Assembly (NCBI RefSeq): GCF_001680005.1
Contig: NC_033567.1
Span: forward strand, 3,658,001-3,722,000
Reading direction: 5' to 3'
Origin: Plasmodium coatneyi
Lineage: Eukaryota; Apicomplexa; Aconoidasida; Haemosporida; Plasmodiidae
Length of the DNA stretch: 64,000 bases
A program made the position numbers and the translations under genes. The notes below the pieces were generated by a model. It was not told the DNA's origin. It did no database searches and saw only the letters and a list, made by a program, of their open reading frames with translations. Of this stretch, positions 35,542 to 46,640 are shown one piece after another (position 1 is the first letter of the stretch; the number at the start of each line of letters is the position of its first letter).

Positions 35542-37225
35542 ATGAACGTATGAAAAATGCGGAAAAATTATTTTTATGTGTGCTACTAATAAAATGTGAA
35601 AATTTATGTTTTGCAGAACACACGCATAAACATGTAAGAGCGCAGTGGCGTTGAAATCGTAATAAGTAAACTTGTTCATTCAAGGGGTCACATTTTATGA
35701 GGTTGGTGTTACATTTTTAAGGTCATATATTATGCCATTCCATGTACTATCCTGGCACAATAGTACAACCCGAAGCTACAAGTGTACAAATAGTGGAAGT
35801 TGGGATTGTGTAAAGTATGCGCGAATTATCAAGAAAAGGACATCATTTATTCCATTTTAAGCGCTAAATAGGAGATACATTATAATTTGAGGTTTCTTTT
35901 TTTAACATTATTCATTTAATTTTTTGTGAATTAACTGGCCTAAATTTGCATGTCTTAATTTTGTTATTAAGGGAACACGTGAAATGTTATAAAATTAAAA
36001 ACTTCCTCTTTTTTATATAAATCTACAGAACCTTGTGTGTGTAATATATTTTCTATGCACATGATTCTGTGCAAATGCAAATAACATGGTTGAACAAGTT
36101 TTTTTTTTTATTGCTTATAGAAGTGGGTACAATGCGTGTAATGCTCGTAAATAATCACACATTTAGTGCATTTCAAAAGTGAACAAGTACATGGTATGAA
36201 TAAATATATACGAATATATATCTATCTTAATTTAGGCAGTTATTTCACAAAAGTATAATTTTCAATTATACTGTTCTTTCGATTATATTATTCCTTTTGA
36301 GTTATGTGACCCTAAATTGGAAGAATGCAATAAGCTTAAAAGTGCAGAGTAAAAGTAATAAGGTGAACATGTTAATTTGGCGTGATCGATATGAATTCAT
36401 ATTTGGTAAACGCGAATTTGAAAGTTCAATTTCGTGGAGGCGCAAATATGTTCTAGCTCATGACAACGCGTAAATTTTTTATTTCGAACTGAATTAATAC
36501 GTGGATTATCTCCATATAATTATGAATATGTTTTAATATATAATTTAAGCTTTTATGAAAGAAATTGTGAAAAATGTAAACATAAAAATGAAAGCGTTAT
36601 ATAAATTCTGGAGCATGTATAAGAAAGAAAAAAGGGGGAATCATCAAGTTTCGAAAGGAAATGAGACAGAATTCCGTTTCTTTTCACTAATTTTACGGAA
36701 GAAAAGAGTAATTATAAGTCCCATAGCGCACCATGAGTAATAGCGCTCTTTTTTATGTGCTTTTATTACTCAAAAATCCATTATATCACCCTAATCAATA
36801 TGATGGTGTTTATAATAAGTATGAAGTAAATTTATGTTGTTCGAAAAGGGAAAAATATATCCAATCGAAATTATAAGTAAGGAACTTCCACAGGAATGAG
36901 CAGTCAGCATAGAAAGCTTTAAGAAATAGGAAGGAGTATATATTCTGTTATTTTAATGAGTTTACTGTCCATGGAGAAATTGTAAATTGTGCGGGAGGAA
37001 GCAAATTTTAACACATATATGTGTATAAGTATATTACATACGACACGTCCGACTGGAAAAATAAAGTATCGTGTTATTGTTGCTGATGTTATTATTATGA
37101 AAGTTTGTTGTGTGCACACAATATTATAATATATAAGGCACACTTCATATACAGTGATAACTAACATTACTTCTTCTGTTATTCTTTCCTTCTACTATTA
37201 CTTGTTCCCTTTCCTTAAAGAAAAC

Positions 37226-39360
37226 TTATCTAACATAAGGAACAGAATATTCTATCATGGAATCGCCCGTGCTGGAATATGTTTCCGTTTCTGAAACTTC
37301 CTCTGAATAATCGGTATAATCTTCAGCTTCCACATCCGAGTCATCTGTTGTGGACCTCCTTTTCCTTCTGCTCTTCCCACCGGAGAGGTTGTTTCGTATT
37401 CCAGAAAATAAATTGGTATACTAAGAATGGAATGAAAAGGGAAGAAGGATGAAATAAGGGAAGGATGTTCAGGTGGAAGGGCGGGTAGACATGCATTATA
37501 TATATATATATGATGTATATATAGAGCCATATATGTACATGGTGTAGTCTATTCTATTCTATATATTTTTATTTTTTAAGTATGAAATAAGAAGGAAATA
37601 ATAATAGTAAACATTATTATTCTTATTATATGCAATTTCACTTTAATTGTAACTTTACCTTATACAATAAGAGGGCAGCCCCTGGTAATCCTATTGCTCC
37701 AAATGCGGAAGGGATAATAGTAGCAAGTGGTAAATCTGGTGGACCTGCTGCAACTGCAGCAGCGGCAGGAGGTTGTACTTCTGTGGCAGATTTCACAACA
37801 GGTTTCGTTGTTGCTGGTTTTGTTGCGGCTGGTTTGGCAGCTTGTGGTCGTGGTGCTTCTGGTACTGCAGCCTTCGCTGCTGCAGCAGCAGCAGCCGCTG
37901 CCGCTGGAGTACCAGCACCAGCAATACCACCTATACCAGGAATAGCACCTGGAACACCACCTACAGCAGGTGCTGGACCGGCATCGCCCCTATCACCTCT
38001 TGGACCCTCTGGACCTGGTGAGCCTGCTGAACAAAAGGAAGGAGGAGCAGGAAATCTGTACAATATAATGAGGAGAATATTCCTAGCGCACGATGGATGT
38101 GCTCAAACCCCCGTGGGCGATGCTACTTCTTTGTGCGCCCCCCTCTTCCCTGGTTATATATGTACTTACCTACTACACCCGTGGTAGCACCTGATGTTCC
38201 TTCTGCAGGAGGAGTTTCTTGTTGAGGTTGCTCTGCACATAAGAAATGAAATAAAGGGAGGAAGGTTTTAGTGTAATCAAGAGTCATTAAAACTAAGAGT
38301 GTGGTGGGGTACACCCCTTGGTGGAGCATTACCCTCTTCCTTTTCTCTTCGACTCAGCCATTTCCCTCCTCGCTCTCTCTAGTAATAATAATAATAATAC
38401 TTCTCGATTATACATATTTGTCATATGCTTTATTTATTTGTCTTACCTGTAACCATTCTTGCAGTTTGTGATGTTGCTTCAGGGCACTCCAATTTTTTAG
38501 GTTCCGCGAATTCTCCGTCCTCGTTACTTTTCTCACTTTCAAATTTGGCACAATATGGTTCTTCGGCAGTGCTTTTGCACCTTTGACTTAAATCTATATG
38601 TGCTGTCTGGGCGTTTAGGAAGGACTTCTCGTATTCTGCAGTGCTGCAATATGTACTAAGCTCCCCATTATTTTGTAATTTCCTATAGTTGTAGTAGTAA
38701 TCGAATAGGTTTTTGCCCTGTGGGAACCTGTCTTTGCTAATATTAGGGTATATATTATTACATTTACATCCGGACATGGAACCTGCCAGTGTAGGGTAAA
38801 TTTTACTCATAACCATTGAGACAGAGGCATCTTTCTTAGATGGTTCCTTATTTATTCTATCACCTAACCAATAATAAAAGAAGCTATAACGGTCACTATT
38901 GGACAAAGTAGCGAACTCCCCTTCCCCTGTACTGTTACATGCTACACAGTAATTTTTCACAATCTTATTAAGCCAATTCCAATCTTTCCCATTGTATGAA
39001 AATAATGATGTTTCCAGTTGTTTTTCCACTTCAGTCCGGTTCCCTTTGCTTCCGCTGAGTATACAACTTTTTCCTACAACTCCGTCCAACTCAGCATATA
39101 TTTTCTCTGAGGGTAAATTATTGGTGTCAGCCTGCTAAAAGTAAAATGAATGAAGAATGGAACATGTGTAAAAAATGGGTGTTTCTATATATATTCCTAA
39201 TGTATAATTTACTGCACTATGTACAAATTATTATCTATACATCATATATATAAGTGTCCATGTTGTAAGAAGGAAGGAAGGTTGTGTTAGGGGTGGTGGT
39301 AGGTGGAAGGAAGGGAAGCAACAGGTCCCTTCAGTGTTTGTGCCTTACCCCTGGACTCAT
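37226..39360 (-). CDS. KIR: KIR A: variant antigen with collagen-like, RGD-bearing stalk, five exons
   Basis: Exons on the minus strand: 39349-39360 (MSPG), 38447-39134, 38170-38232, 37659-38026 and 37226-37420, all with in-phase GT-AG joins; 441 aa. The ectodomain has the PIR motif SFFYYWLGD and paired Cys. Exon 4 encodes a Gly-X-Y run (GSPGPEGPRGDRGDAGPA), Gly/Ala/Pro-rich stretches, a run of ten Ala and Lys-Pro repeats. These end in the TM segment (IIPSAFGAIGLPGAALLLYK). The last exon gives a basic start (GGKSRRKRR) and a Ser/Thr/Glu-rich tail ending EYSVPYVR. KIR proteins are placed on the infected red cell surface; mimicry of host CD99 is known for the family in P. knowlesi. The Gly-X-Y stalk is unusual. 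Confidence 0.92.
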
Positions 39361-39740
39361 TGTGTGTATATATTCTTGTATATAGTAATATTCATGAAGG
39401 GAATATAAATAAATATGTTAACACTTTTTCACTTATATATTCCAAGTGGGGCTCACCATTTGGAAGGTAAATATATCAAACTTTTTTACTACTCCTCCCT
39501 CCTTTCTTAATAAAGATGTGTCATCCTTTTGACTTTCTTCAAAGGAATACGATAAAATATACACTACATATACACACATATGTGCATCAAAGTCATTACA
39601 TATGTGCACATATATATAATTAAGGTAGAAATAAGAAAGGGTTCGAACGAACAGGAAATGGAGGAGTAATGAAGAAAGGTCAAGTTTTTTATACATTCTG
39701 TATCTATGTATTATATTTTTGTGCATCATATTTCTTTGTG

Positions 39741-39774
39741 CACATTGTGCATGCTTGTTCATTTGGAGCATTCC
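39741..39774 (-). promoter_or_regulatory. Candidate KIR upstream element (for KIR A)
   Basis: Plus-strand text gtgcacattgtgcatg, then ttgttcatttggagcattcc, resembles the elements listed upstream of the other KIR genes. It lies about 380 bp upstream of the KIR A start. This is the weakest copy. Confidence 0.25.
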
Positions 39775-40664
39775 ATTATTATGTACACTTCTCTCTTATT
39801 ATGTATATAAGCACACCTTTTTTCTATTTGACGAAAAATTTTTAACATGTACTACATACCTTTCATGTTTTATTGTTATGTTTAAAGGTGAGTTAATTGA
39901 AAATTGTTAATATGCACGTATTGCATAATTCAAACAAAAAAAAAGGATCACACTCTTCCCTATACCCTTCTTCCTTTTCCAGAATATGTGCACATTCATT
40001 CATATGCTCAGGGAAGAGTGCACATTTACAGAATAAATAAGAGGAGTGCAGTACAAATATATATACTCATTTTGTTCAAAAGTGAAAAAGGTATGTGTAT
40101 ATTCACAATACAAACGTAATACAAATAGAGAAAAAGGAGTGTATAATACAAAGATATATGTGGTCAATTTATTTTCAAAAGTAAAATTTTGGTGTGTGTG
40201 ACGTACCTTTCTTTTATTTATTATTCCTTTCCTCCCATTTTTTCTTATATTATTATAAATTGTGTGAGGTTCTTCATTGTTATATTACTCTTTATTACTG
40301 TTTTTTGTTCTTTTCCTTTGAGATATTATTCTTCACCTTAAAAAAGGGAAGAATTTAGAATTATGTTCTTTGGATTAGAAAGAATATTTTACACATAAAA
40401 TTTCTATGGGAGCTTTCTTATATAGTGCATATACCTATTTTATATTAAGCACTCAACTTTTTTTTTCACCGTACTTAAGTGCTTATGATTATTTCCTATT
40501 TCATATACACTTATAATGAAAAAATGCATGAAGTGAATTTTTAACTTATTCAGAACTGCTGCGGCTCGGTATGAACAGAAATATGTACATGTGTCCCTAT
40601 AAATTAGTACCATCCTTTTTTTACTTCATTCTTACCTTTTCTATGTTTATTCTGTATTAATAAC

Positions 40665-40999
40665 TCCCCCTTTACCCCCTTCTTTCCTAAGGAAGGTAAT
40701 GTTCTTTCCTCAAGAAGGAATGGTTGTTCCATTCCCTTGGGGGAAGATAATGATACTTTCCATGAGGGAAGGTGATGTTCCTTCCCTACCGAGGAAGATC
40801 CTTTCCTTTCCTTAGGAAAGATGTTTTCCTTCCTCCCTTAGTAAGTGTTGTTCCTTCTTTCCCTTTCTACTTTAGGAAGGAATTGTTGTTCCTTTCCTTC
40901 CTTCCAAAGGAAGGTTTCTTTCCTCCTCCTTAGACCCTCCTCGCCCTTCCTTAGAGCATGCTTTCCTTCCTTTCCTTTCCTTCTTCCTCCTCTAGGAAG
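40665..40999. repeat. Alternating CCTTCC/GGAAGG quasi-palindromic array
   Basis: Blocks of cctttcc and ggaagg alternate in irregular units of about 35-45 bp with ttgttcc or atgttcc spacers, so many short inverted repeats face each other (for example cctttccttaggaaag). It directly follows the 3' end of KIR B. Confidence 0.8.
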
Positions 41000-41030
41000 G
41001 GAGAAGAAAGAAAGAGAGAGAAAGAGGAAC

Positions 41031-42905
41031 TTATCTAGTGTATGGAATGGAATACACTGTGGTAGAGTCCCCTTCTGCCGTTAGGTTTGATTCTGAACCT
41101 ATCGTCGTTGAGACAAATGTGGACGAATCATCTTCATTTGGCATATTCAACCTTCGTACAAATGAACTCCTTTTTTTTCTTCTTTTATTACTGCTTCCAA
41201 GGCTCTTACGTACTCCAGAGAATACATTGGTATACTAAGAGGGAAAAAGCAGAAAGGAGGAGCAAAGAAATAAGGGAGGAGGTGTATAGGGGAGATGAAA
41301 TGGTATATACATACAAATATATATATATATATATGTGGACATACAGTCGTATATATATATATGTCTATTTATATACATATATGTATATAATGAACAGGGA
41401 AGTCTATTCTCTATATATATTTCTCTATTTTTATTCTTTAAGGTAAGGATGAAATATGGAGGAAATAAACATAGACAGAATATTACTATTCACATGGTTA
41501 TTGTAATGGTGATGGACAATTATTTACTCACTTTATATAAAAGGAAAACTACCGTTGGGAGACCTATTCCTATTGTGCTAAGTACAGAAGGTATGGCGGT
41601 AGTAATAGTGCTGTTGTTGTTTTCTGTATTGGGTGTACTTATAGAGCTCGCTTCCACCACACTACTTCCATGTCGTAGAGTATGGTCCTCGCCATTTCCA
41701 TGGCTGAATGAAGGAAGTTTCTGCGTGACACTTAAATCAGGTTTTGTATGCTCATGTTCATCACCCTGCCGAGAATCTGGCAGGGAAACTGCCTGAACTG
41801 AAGGTTCGGGACCACCATCCATAGACAATGTAGTTGCTACATGAGGTTCAGGAATTTCCACCACCACTGCTTGTGCTCCCAAATGGGATTGCCTAACCTC
41901 TACTATCCCCCGTACAGGATCCGTTTCCAGTTTTGGACAGGGTTCCGCCTCCGCTTCTGTTTCTGCTTCTGATTCCAGTTCTAGTTCTGTTAATGTAGGA
42001 CACGTTAATTTTAGTTGTGACAGCTGTGATGAGCCCTTCGATGGATGCCCTGATGGGTTATTTGATAGTTTCTCTATTTCTTTACAGAAACATTTGTACT
42101 TGTTCTTATGGTACTCGCCACAATATGGGTCCTTACTAGTTGTACCTTCCCCTTTTTCTCCGCAATAATCCCCTACAGTATCACATGCATTAGTAAGTTC
42201 CGCCTTGTAATATGTCCACTGTGAGTCTTTCTCCGCTCCACCTGCGTGACTCTTTATTTGTTCTAAATACTTCTGTACGGCAGTACAATCATGGTAATGC
42301 TCATATAGTTTTCTCCTATACTTGGCAGTATCATCATCAGCATCATCGTATATAATATTACATATATTCTGGCCTGAATCTTTCCCTAGTGTTTTGTAAA
42401 TTACTGTCAGGGCGTCCTTCAGACTATAACCGTATGATTTCTGGTGGAAATTTTTCCTTACCCAATGATAAAAAAAACGACAAGGTGTATCATCTTTGGA
42501 TTCTGATTGCTCTTCCTTCATCTTGCATGCTTGACAATAAGCTCCCATTAAAAGGTCAGTGTAAGAAGTAAGTCCGGAGTATCCTGTTAATGCTTGTTCT
42601 AATGTACTCTTCAGTTGATCGGTCGTGCCACTAGCGGGGGTACATACAGTCTCATCAGCATCCACGAATTTCTTATAGAAGTCTGTATATGAAGGTAATT
42701 CCTGCAAATCCACTTTCTATGAAGGAAGTAGTTGTTGGGGGAGGAGAGTGTGGATTATGTACTGCATATATACACATACTTATATACATATACAAGATGT
42801 CGGACGCACACATGTTCAATTAGGAACTTTAAATAGGGAGGGATAATATTTTTTTTTTCCGGTGCTCCCTTCTTTTTCATTCCTTACCTGTCCTGGTGGT
42901 GCCAT
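41031..42905 (-). CDS. KIR: KIR B: variant antigen with long linker, three exons
   Basis: Exons: 42888-42905 (MAPPGQ), 41532-42716 and 41031-41234; 468 aa. The ectodomain has a PIR-type motif (CRFFYHWVRKNF) and several Cys pairs. Unlike KIR A, the linker and TM are in the same exon as the ectodomain. The linker begins with a Ser/Glu/Ala/Thr repeat (LESEAETEAEAEP), followed by about 130 polar residues. The TM segment is VLSTIGIGLPTVVFLLYK. The last exon starts YTNVFSGVRK, has the basic block KRRKKR, and ends VYSIPYTR. The gene appears intact. Surface exposure on the infected red cell is expected from the family, with the tail facing the cytosol. Confidence 0.93.
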
Positions 42906-43480
42906 TCTGCTCTAGTTGCATATAATTCCTGTATATATAAAACAAACAAAAACAAACAATAACACACTCCCTCCCGTCCTTCATGTGTTAAGGAGGGAAA
43001 ATTTGTTCCATTCTATATATATAACATGTGCGTGTACAGGAAGCACAGCACTACCCATTTTTCACACCCAGCACATTCCCTTCCTTCCCCCTTAGACCCT
43101 TCCTTCCTACATTCCTTTATTTGTTTACTACAGTATGATATGATAGTTCTCTCCGTACGCTATTCTTTGAGGACATTGTAGAGCATTTCATTATTATTAT
43201 TACTATTATGTATATTACACGCAAGCACGCTACCCTATTACATTTGGTGCGCAAGCATGCTTCCCTATTACATTGTGCGCGTACGCATGCGCTCCTTTAC
43301 TATGTACATATAAAAAGGGAAAAGGGGGCTTGCGCGCAACTGCCTTTCTTCCCTAGAAAAAATTTCAGCATGTGACATTTACTCTATGTTCTATTTTGCT
43401 ATTCTTAAATGGAAAGGGGGCGTGGGGGTGGTGGTGGTAGGTAGGTTGTTAGATCATTAAAGTATTGTCAGATCACATAT

Positions 43481-43590
43481 ATATATATTGTGTGGTGCAG
43501 TGCACAGTTCATATATTCATATGTGCAGTTCATATATGGTATGCGGTTCATTTTATATATGTGCATTAGGAGCACCTTCCTTTCTCCTCT
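43481..43590 (-). promoter_or_regulatory. Candidate KIR upstream element (for KIR B)
   Basis: Plus-strand text tatatatattgtgtggtgca, cagttcatatattcatatgtg and a second gttcatatatgg copy, then gcattaggagcaccttcc. It lies about 580 bp upstream of the KIR B start, in the same order and orientation as the copies at 50535, 60217 and 63550. Confidence 0.4.
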
Positions 43591-44199
43591 TCCTTCCACC
43601 CTACCACCCCTAACAACCTTCCTTCCTCCATATGGGGGTAATGTGCAATGTGGATATTTATTATTAGTACTCATCGGAATAAGCCTTAATTTATAGGGTG
43701 AATAAACCCTACGCATGACAATAACGGGACGGAACTGCAGTTAAGTTGTATATGAACAAAGTTGCTCATGCATTGTGCACATCCTTTTTATATAGTAGTG
43801 TTGTGCTTCTGTCACACTTTCTCCCATACATGGTATGGGGGGGAGGGGTGCGTACAATGACCCTTTTTTCCCCTTATGGTTGATTCGTCGGAGTGTAATT
43901 ACATTTTTCCCGCCCCCCTGCTCCTGCTGCTTCTCCTGGTTGCGTCGTAAATAAGGACGCCCCCTCCCTCCCCTATACATCCCATAGCGAGCTCCAATTT
44001 ATACACTACAAAGAGTTCCTATCAGATGCATGCATTGTGTTCCTCAGGCACCTTTTCACCTCCTCCATCCACACTATACCTCACATGTTAACGCACCCTT
44101 CTCCTTCCTTCTTTCTTTCTTCTCTCTTCTTTCTTTCCTTTTCGTTCGTTCTTTCTTTCTTTTTTATTACACCCTTCGGGTGTACTCCTCCCCAAGAGG

Positions 44200-44525
44200 G
44201 AATATAGTCCTTCCTTCCACCTACTACCATCCTAACAACCTTCCTTCCACCTACCACCACCCTACCAACCTTCCTTCCACCTTCCAGCACAACCTTAACA
44301 ACCTTCCTTCCACCTACCAGCACGACCCTAACAACCTTCCGTCCACCAACCACCTAAGAACCCACCTATCATCTTCCACTTAACAACACCAACCCTAACA
44401 ACATTCCTTTCATCCACTCGGAACAACCTTCATTCTAACACCTCTAATAACCTTCAACCTACCAACTAACAACCTTCCTTGCACCCCTAACATCCTTCAC
44501 TTTCTGAACTCTTCCCCCTCTTAAT
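44200..44525. repeat. C-rich degenerate tandem array (aaccttccttccacctacca units)
   Basis: Units of about 24-28 bp based on caaccttccttccacctacc are repeated with drift. Single copies occur at 43592-43628 and in the intron at 56800-56835. The reverse complement forms the G-rich arrays at 39275-39315 and 55230-55640. Confidence 0.85.
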
Positions 44526-45689
44526 ACTTCCTTAGACCCCCACTCCTTTTTTATTGACATATAGTCGCGCTCACACCGATTTGACATATAATCATCGTCC
44601 TCTTATTCAAGGAGTAGATGTTGTTATGGAGCGAGAACCCCCAATACTGGGCGACACCATTTTTCACACATGTAAATGTCCCCACCTCCTAACCTCATAA
44701 ACATAGGTCTAAAGGAATTATACGGTATGTAGTGGTACCCCCCTTCAGCTCTTCCACAAAAATAGGGTCCCAAAGGAAAATTCACAGGGCACACATAAAA
44801 ATATAATGTACTACATAGTCCCTGCGCAGAATATATATACCATATTTTCTGCATTAGACAAATATGTAGACTGCAAAGTGTAGTTCCCCTTAGGGGTGTG
44901 TGTGCATGCTCACATATATGTAGAACACGAATACGAAGGAACCTGCGCAGCATACCACTCTCCCTAAGGATTTACAGACATAGAATATGCGTGCGCCTGT
45001 ACACACTTCGTACAGAGTTCTTTGTTATTATTGCAGTTCCATATGGAACTGGTTACTTATATGAAATACAGAGGATCGTGCAGATAGGCACCTCTACATT
45101 CACATTACTTCTCCAAAGCGATCCCATTAGTATTCCGTGCAGATACCCTGCCCTATCTGTGGAATGTAGACAACAATTATATGGGAAGGGGTTGAGGGGG
45201 AATATAGTAGCTCAGGTTCCCCTAAAGTCTTCCCATGACTTGAAATTTATTCGAATAAAATGTGAGCACTAAATCTTGGAACTTCCAAATGTACCAACTA
45301 ATGTAGAAGGAACTCATGGGAAGGTTACCTACGTTATTCACACACTAATAGCTCAACCAACGGTCATATTACTCTATTTCGATATATTCAAAATTTAGTC
45401 GAAGTTGTACCATGTCAACTCATACGATTCGTCATTATATACGACGTGCACATGGTGCCCCCTCCACATAGTTTATACCCTAAGCCTCCCTCATGGAGCA
45501 TACAAATTTATCAGGACACAGAATTATTCAACACAATAGTACTATCATAGAACACACATTGCTGCTGAGGAAAATAAATTTCCATACATTGAAAAGGGTC
45601 CGCCCAAATATATTGGACCCCGTCTTGAGGAAGGGAGGTGGGGGGCTTCCCCCTTTCCATAATAAGTGAAGAAAGAAAATTCTCCATGC

Positions 45690-46300
45690 TCCAAAAAAAT
45701 TACTTTCCAGAATAACTGTTCTAAAAAGAGTCCTCCCAAAAAAAATGTCTCCCCAAAAAATAGACTATAAAAAAAATTCCTCCAAAAAAATATCCTCCCC
45801 AAAAAAAGGTTAACCTTAAAAAAATGTCCTTCCCCAAAGAAAAAAGAATGTCTTCCCCAAATAAAAAAAAAGGTCCTCCCCAAAGAAAAAGATCCTCCAA
45901 AAAATTTCTCCCCCCAAAAAACCCCTAAAAATGTAAATTAAAAAATTATCCCCAAAAAGTACATCTGCATAAGTTCCGCGTGCTCCCTAAAAATGAAGGG
46001 TTAGGAAGAACTTCGCCCAAAAAAATGTGCAAAAAAATTCCTCCAAAAAAAAATTCCCTTAATAAAAATAGGTTAAATGGAACCTATGGTGTAGGTGCTT
46101 TAGGGGAAAAAATTTCCCCCAAAAAACATATTTAGAAGGAAAAATTCCGCGTTCCACGCCCCAGAAATGAGGAATTAGAAAAAATTCCACAAAAAAATAG
46201 ATTGAAAAAAATTCCTCCAAAAAAAATAAATTGAAAAGTTTTCTTTGAAAAAAATTCTTTAACGAAAAATTTTTGCAAAAAAAAAAATAATAAAATTTCC
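45690..46300. repeat. A-rich array of tcctcccc plus A7 type units
   Basis: Irregular units of about 20-30 bp, each a short C/T block (tcctcccc, gtcctcccc) followed by six to nine A, continue for about 600 bp. The minus-strand open frame across it (Phe/Gly/Leu/Trp-rich) is explained by the repeat. Confidence 0.75.
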
Positions 46301-46640
46301 CCTAAAAGAAATACATTTAACAGTTTCTCACGGAGCTACTTCAAGAACGGTCCTGAAAAATTTTTTTTAGGGAACACATTAAAAACATCCTTTAAGGTGC
46401 AGATTAAAAAGTTACTTTAGAAAATTATCTTTAACGTTCTGCAAAAAATATGTTCCAGAATTTTAGTGAAGAATACTATGAAAAACTCCTTAGGAAGTGA
46501 GCTCAACATGTAGATGCACGAAAAATTGGACGTAGATGTAATGGACCCAACGAGAATATGTAACATATTTGCCTGAAGAATTGATGTTTAACTTTTTTTC
46601 TTTTTAGTGCTCATTAACTCAGTCATCCACTGGAGTCAGG

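Larger units (their letters stand above)
34587..37225. other. Gene-free junction between core and KIR island
   Basis: Very AT-rich spacer between the last core gene and the first KIR gene. It opens with T-rich tracts (34724-34910), holds a 12-bp tandem repeat at 35427-35541, and otherwise shows no coding segment that could be supported. Confidence 0.5.
39361..41030. other. Intergenic region between KIR A and KIR B
   Basis: Holds the KIR A upstream DNA and the KIR B 3' flank. AT-rich on the left. The right end (40665-40999) is a CCTTCC/GGAAGG array. No gene was recognised. Confidence 0.45.
42906..46640. other. Intergenic region between KIR B and the Pro-repeat membrane protein
   Basis: From left to right: KIR B upstream DNA; a C-rich array (44200-44525); a stretch of ordinary complexity (44580-45540) with open frames on both strands but no recognisable domain; and an A-rich array (45690-46300). 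The stretch 44580-45540 may hold a decayed gene, but nothing supports a call. Confidence 0.45.

Noticed and set aside
35380..35679. Minus-strand frame reading as a His-Ile-Leu repeat
   Set aside because: It is produced by the 12-bp tandem repeat and has no start context or partner exon.
44081..44353. Minus-strand Gly/Arg/Lys/Val repeat protein
   Set aside because: It follows exactly the C-rich satellite array.
45545..45883. Phe/Gly/Trp-rich minus-strand frame
   Set aside because: It is explained by the A-rich array.
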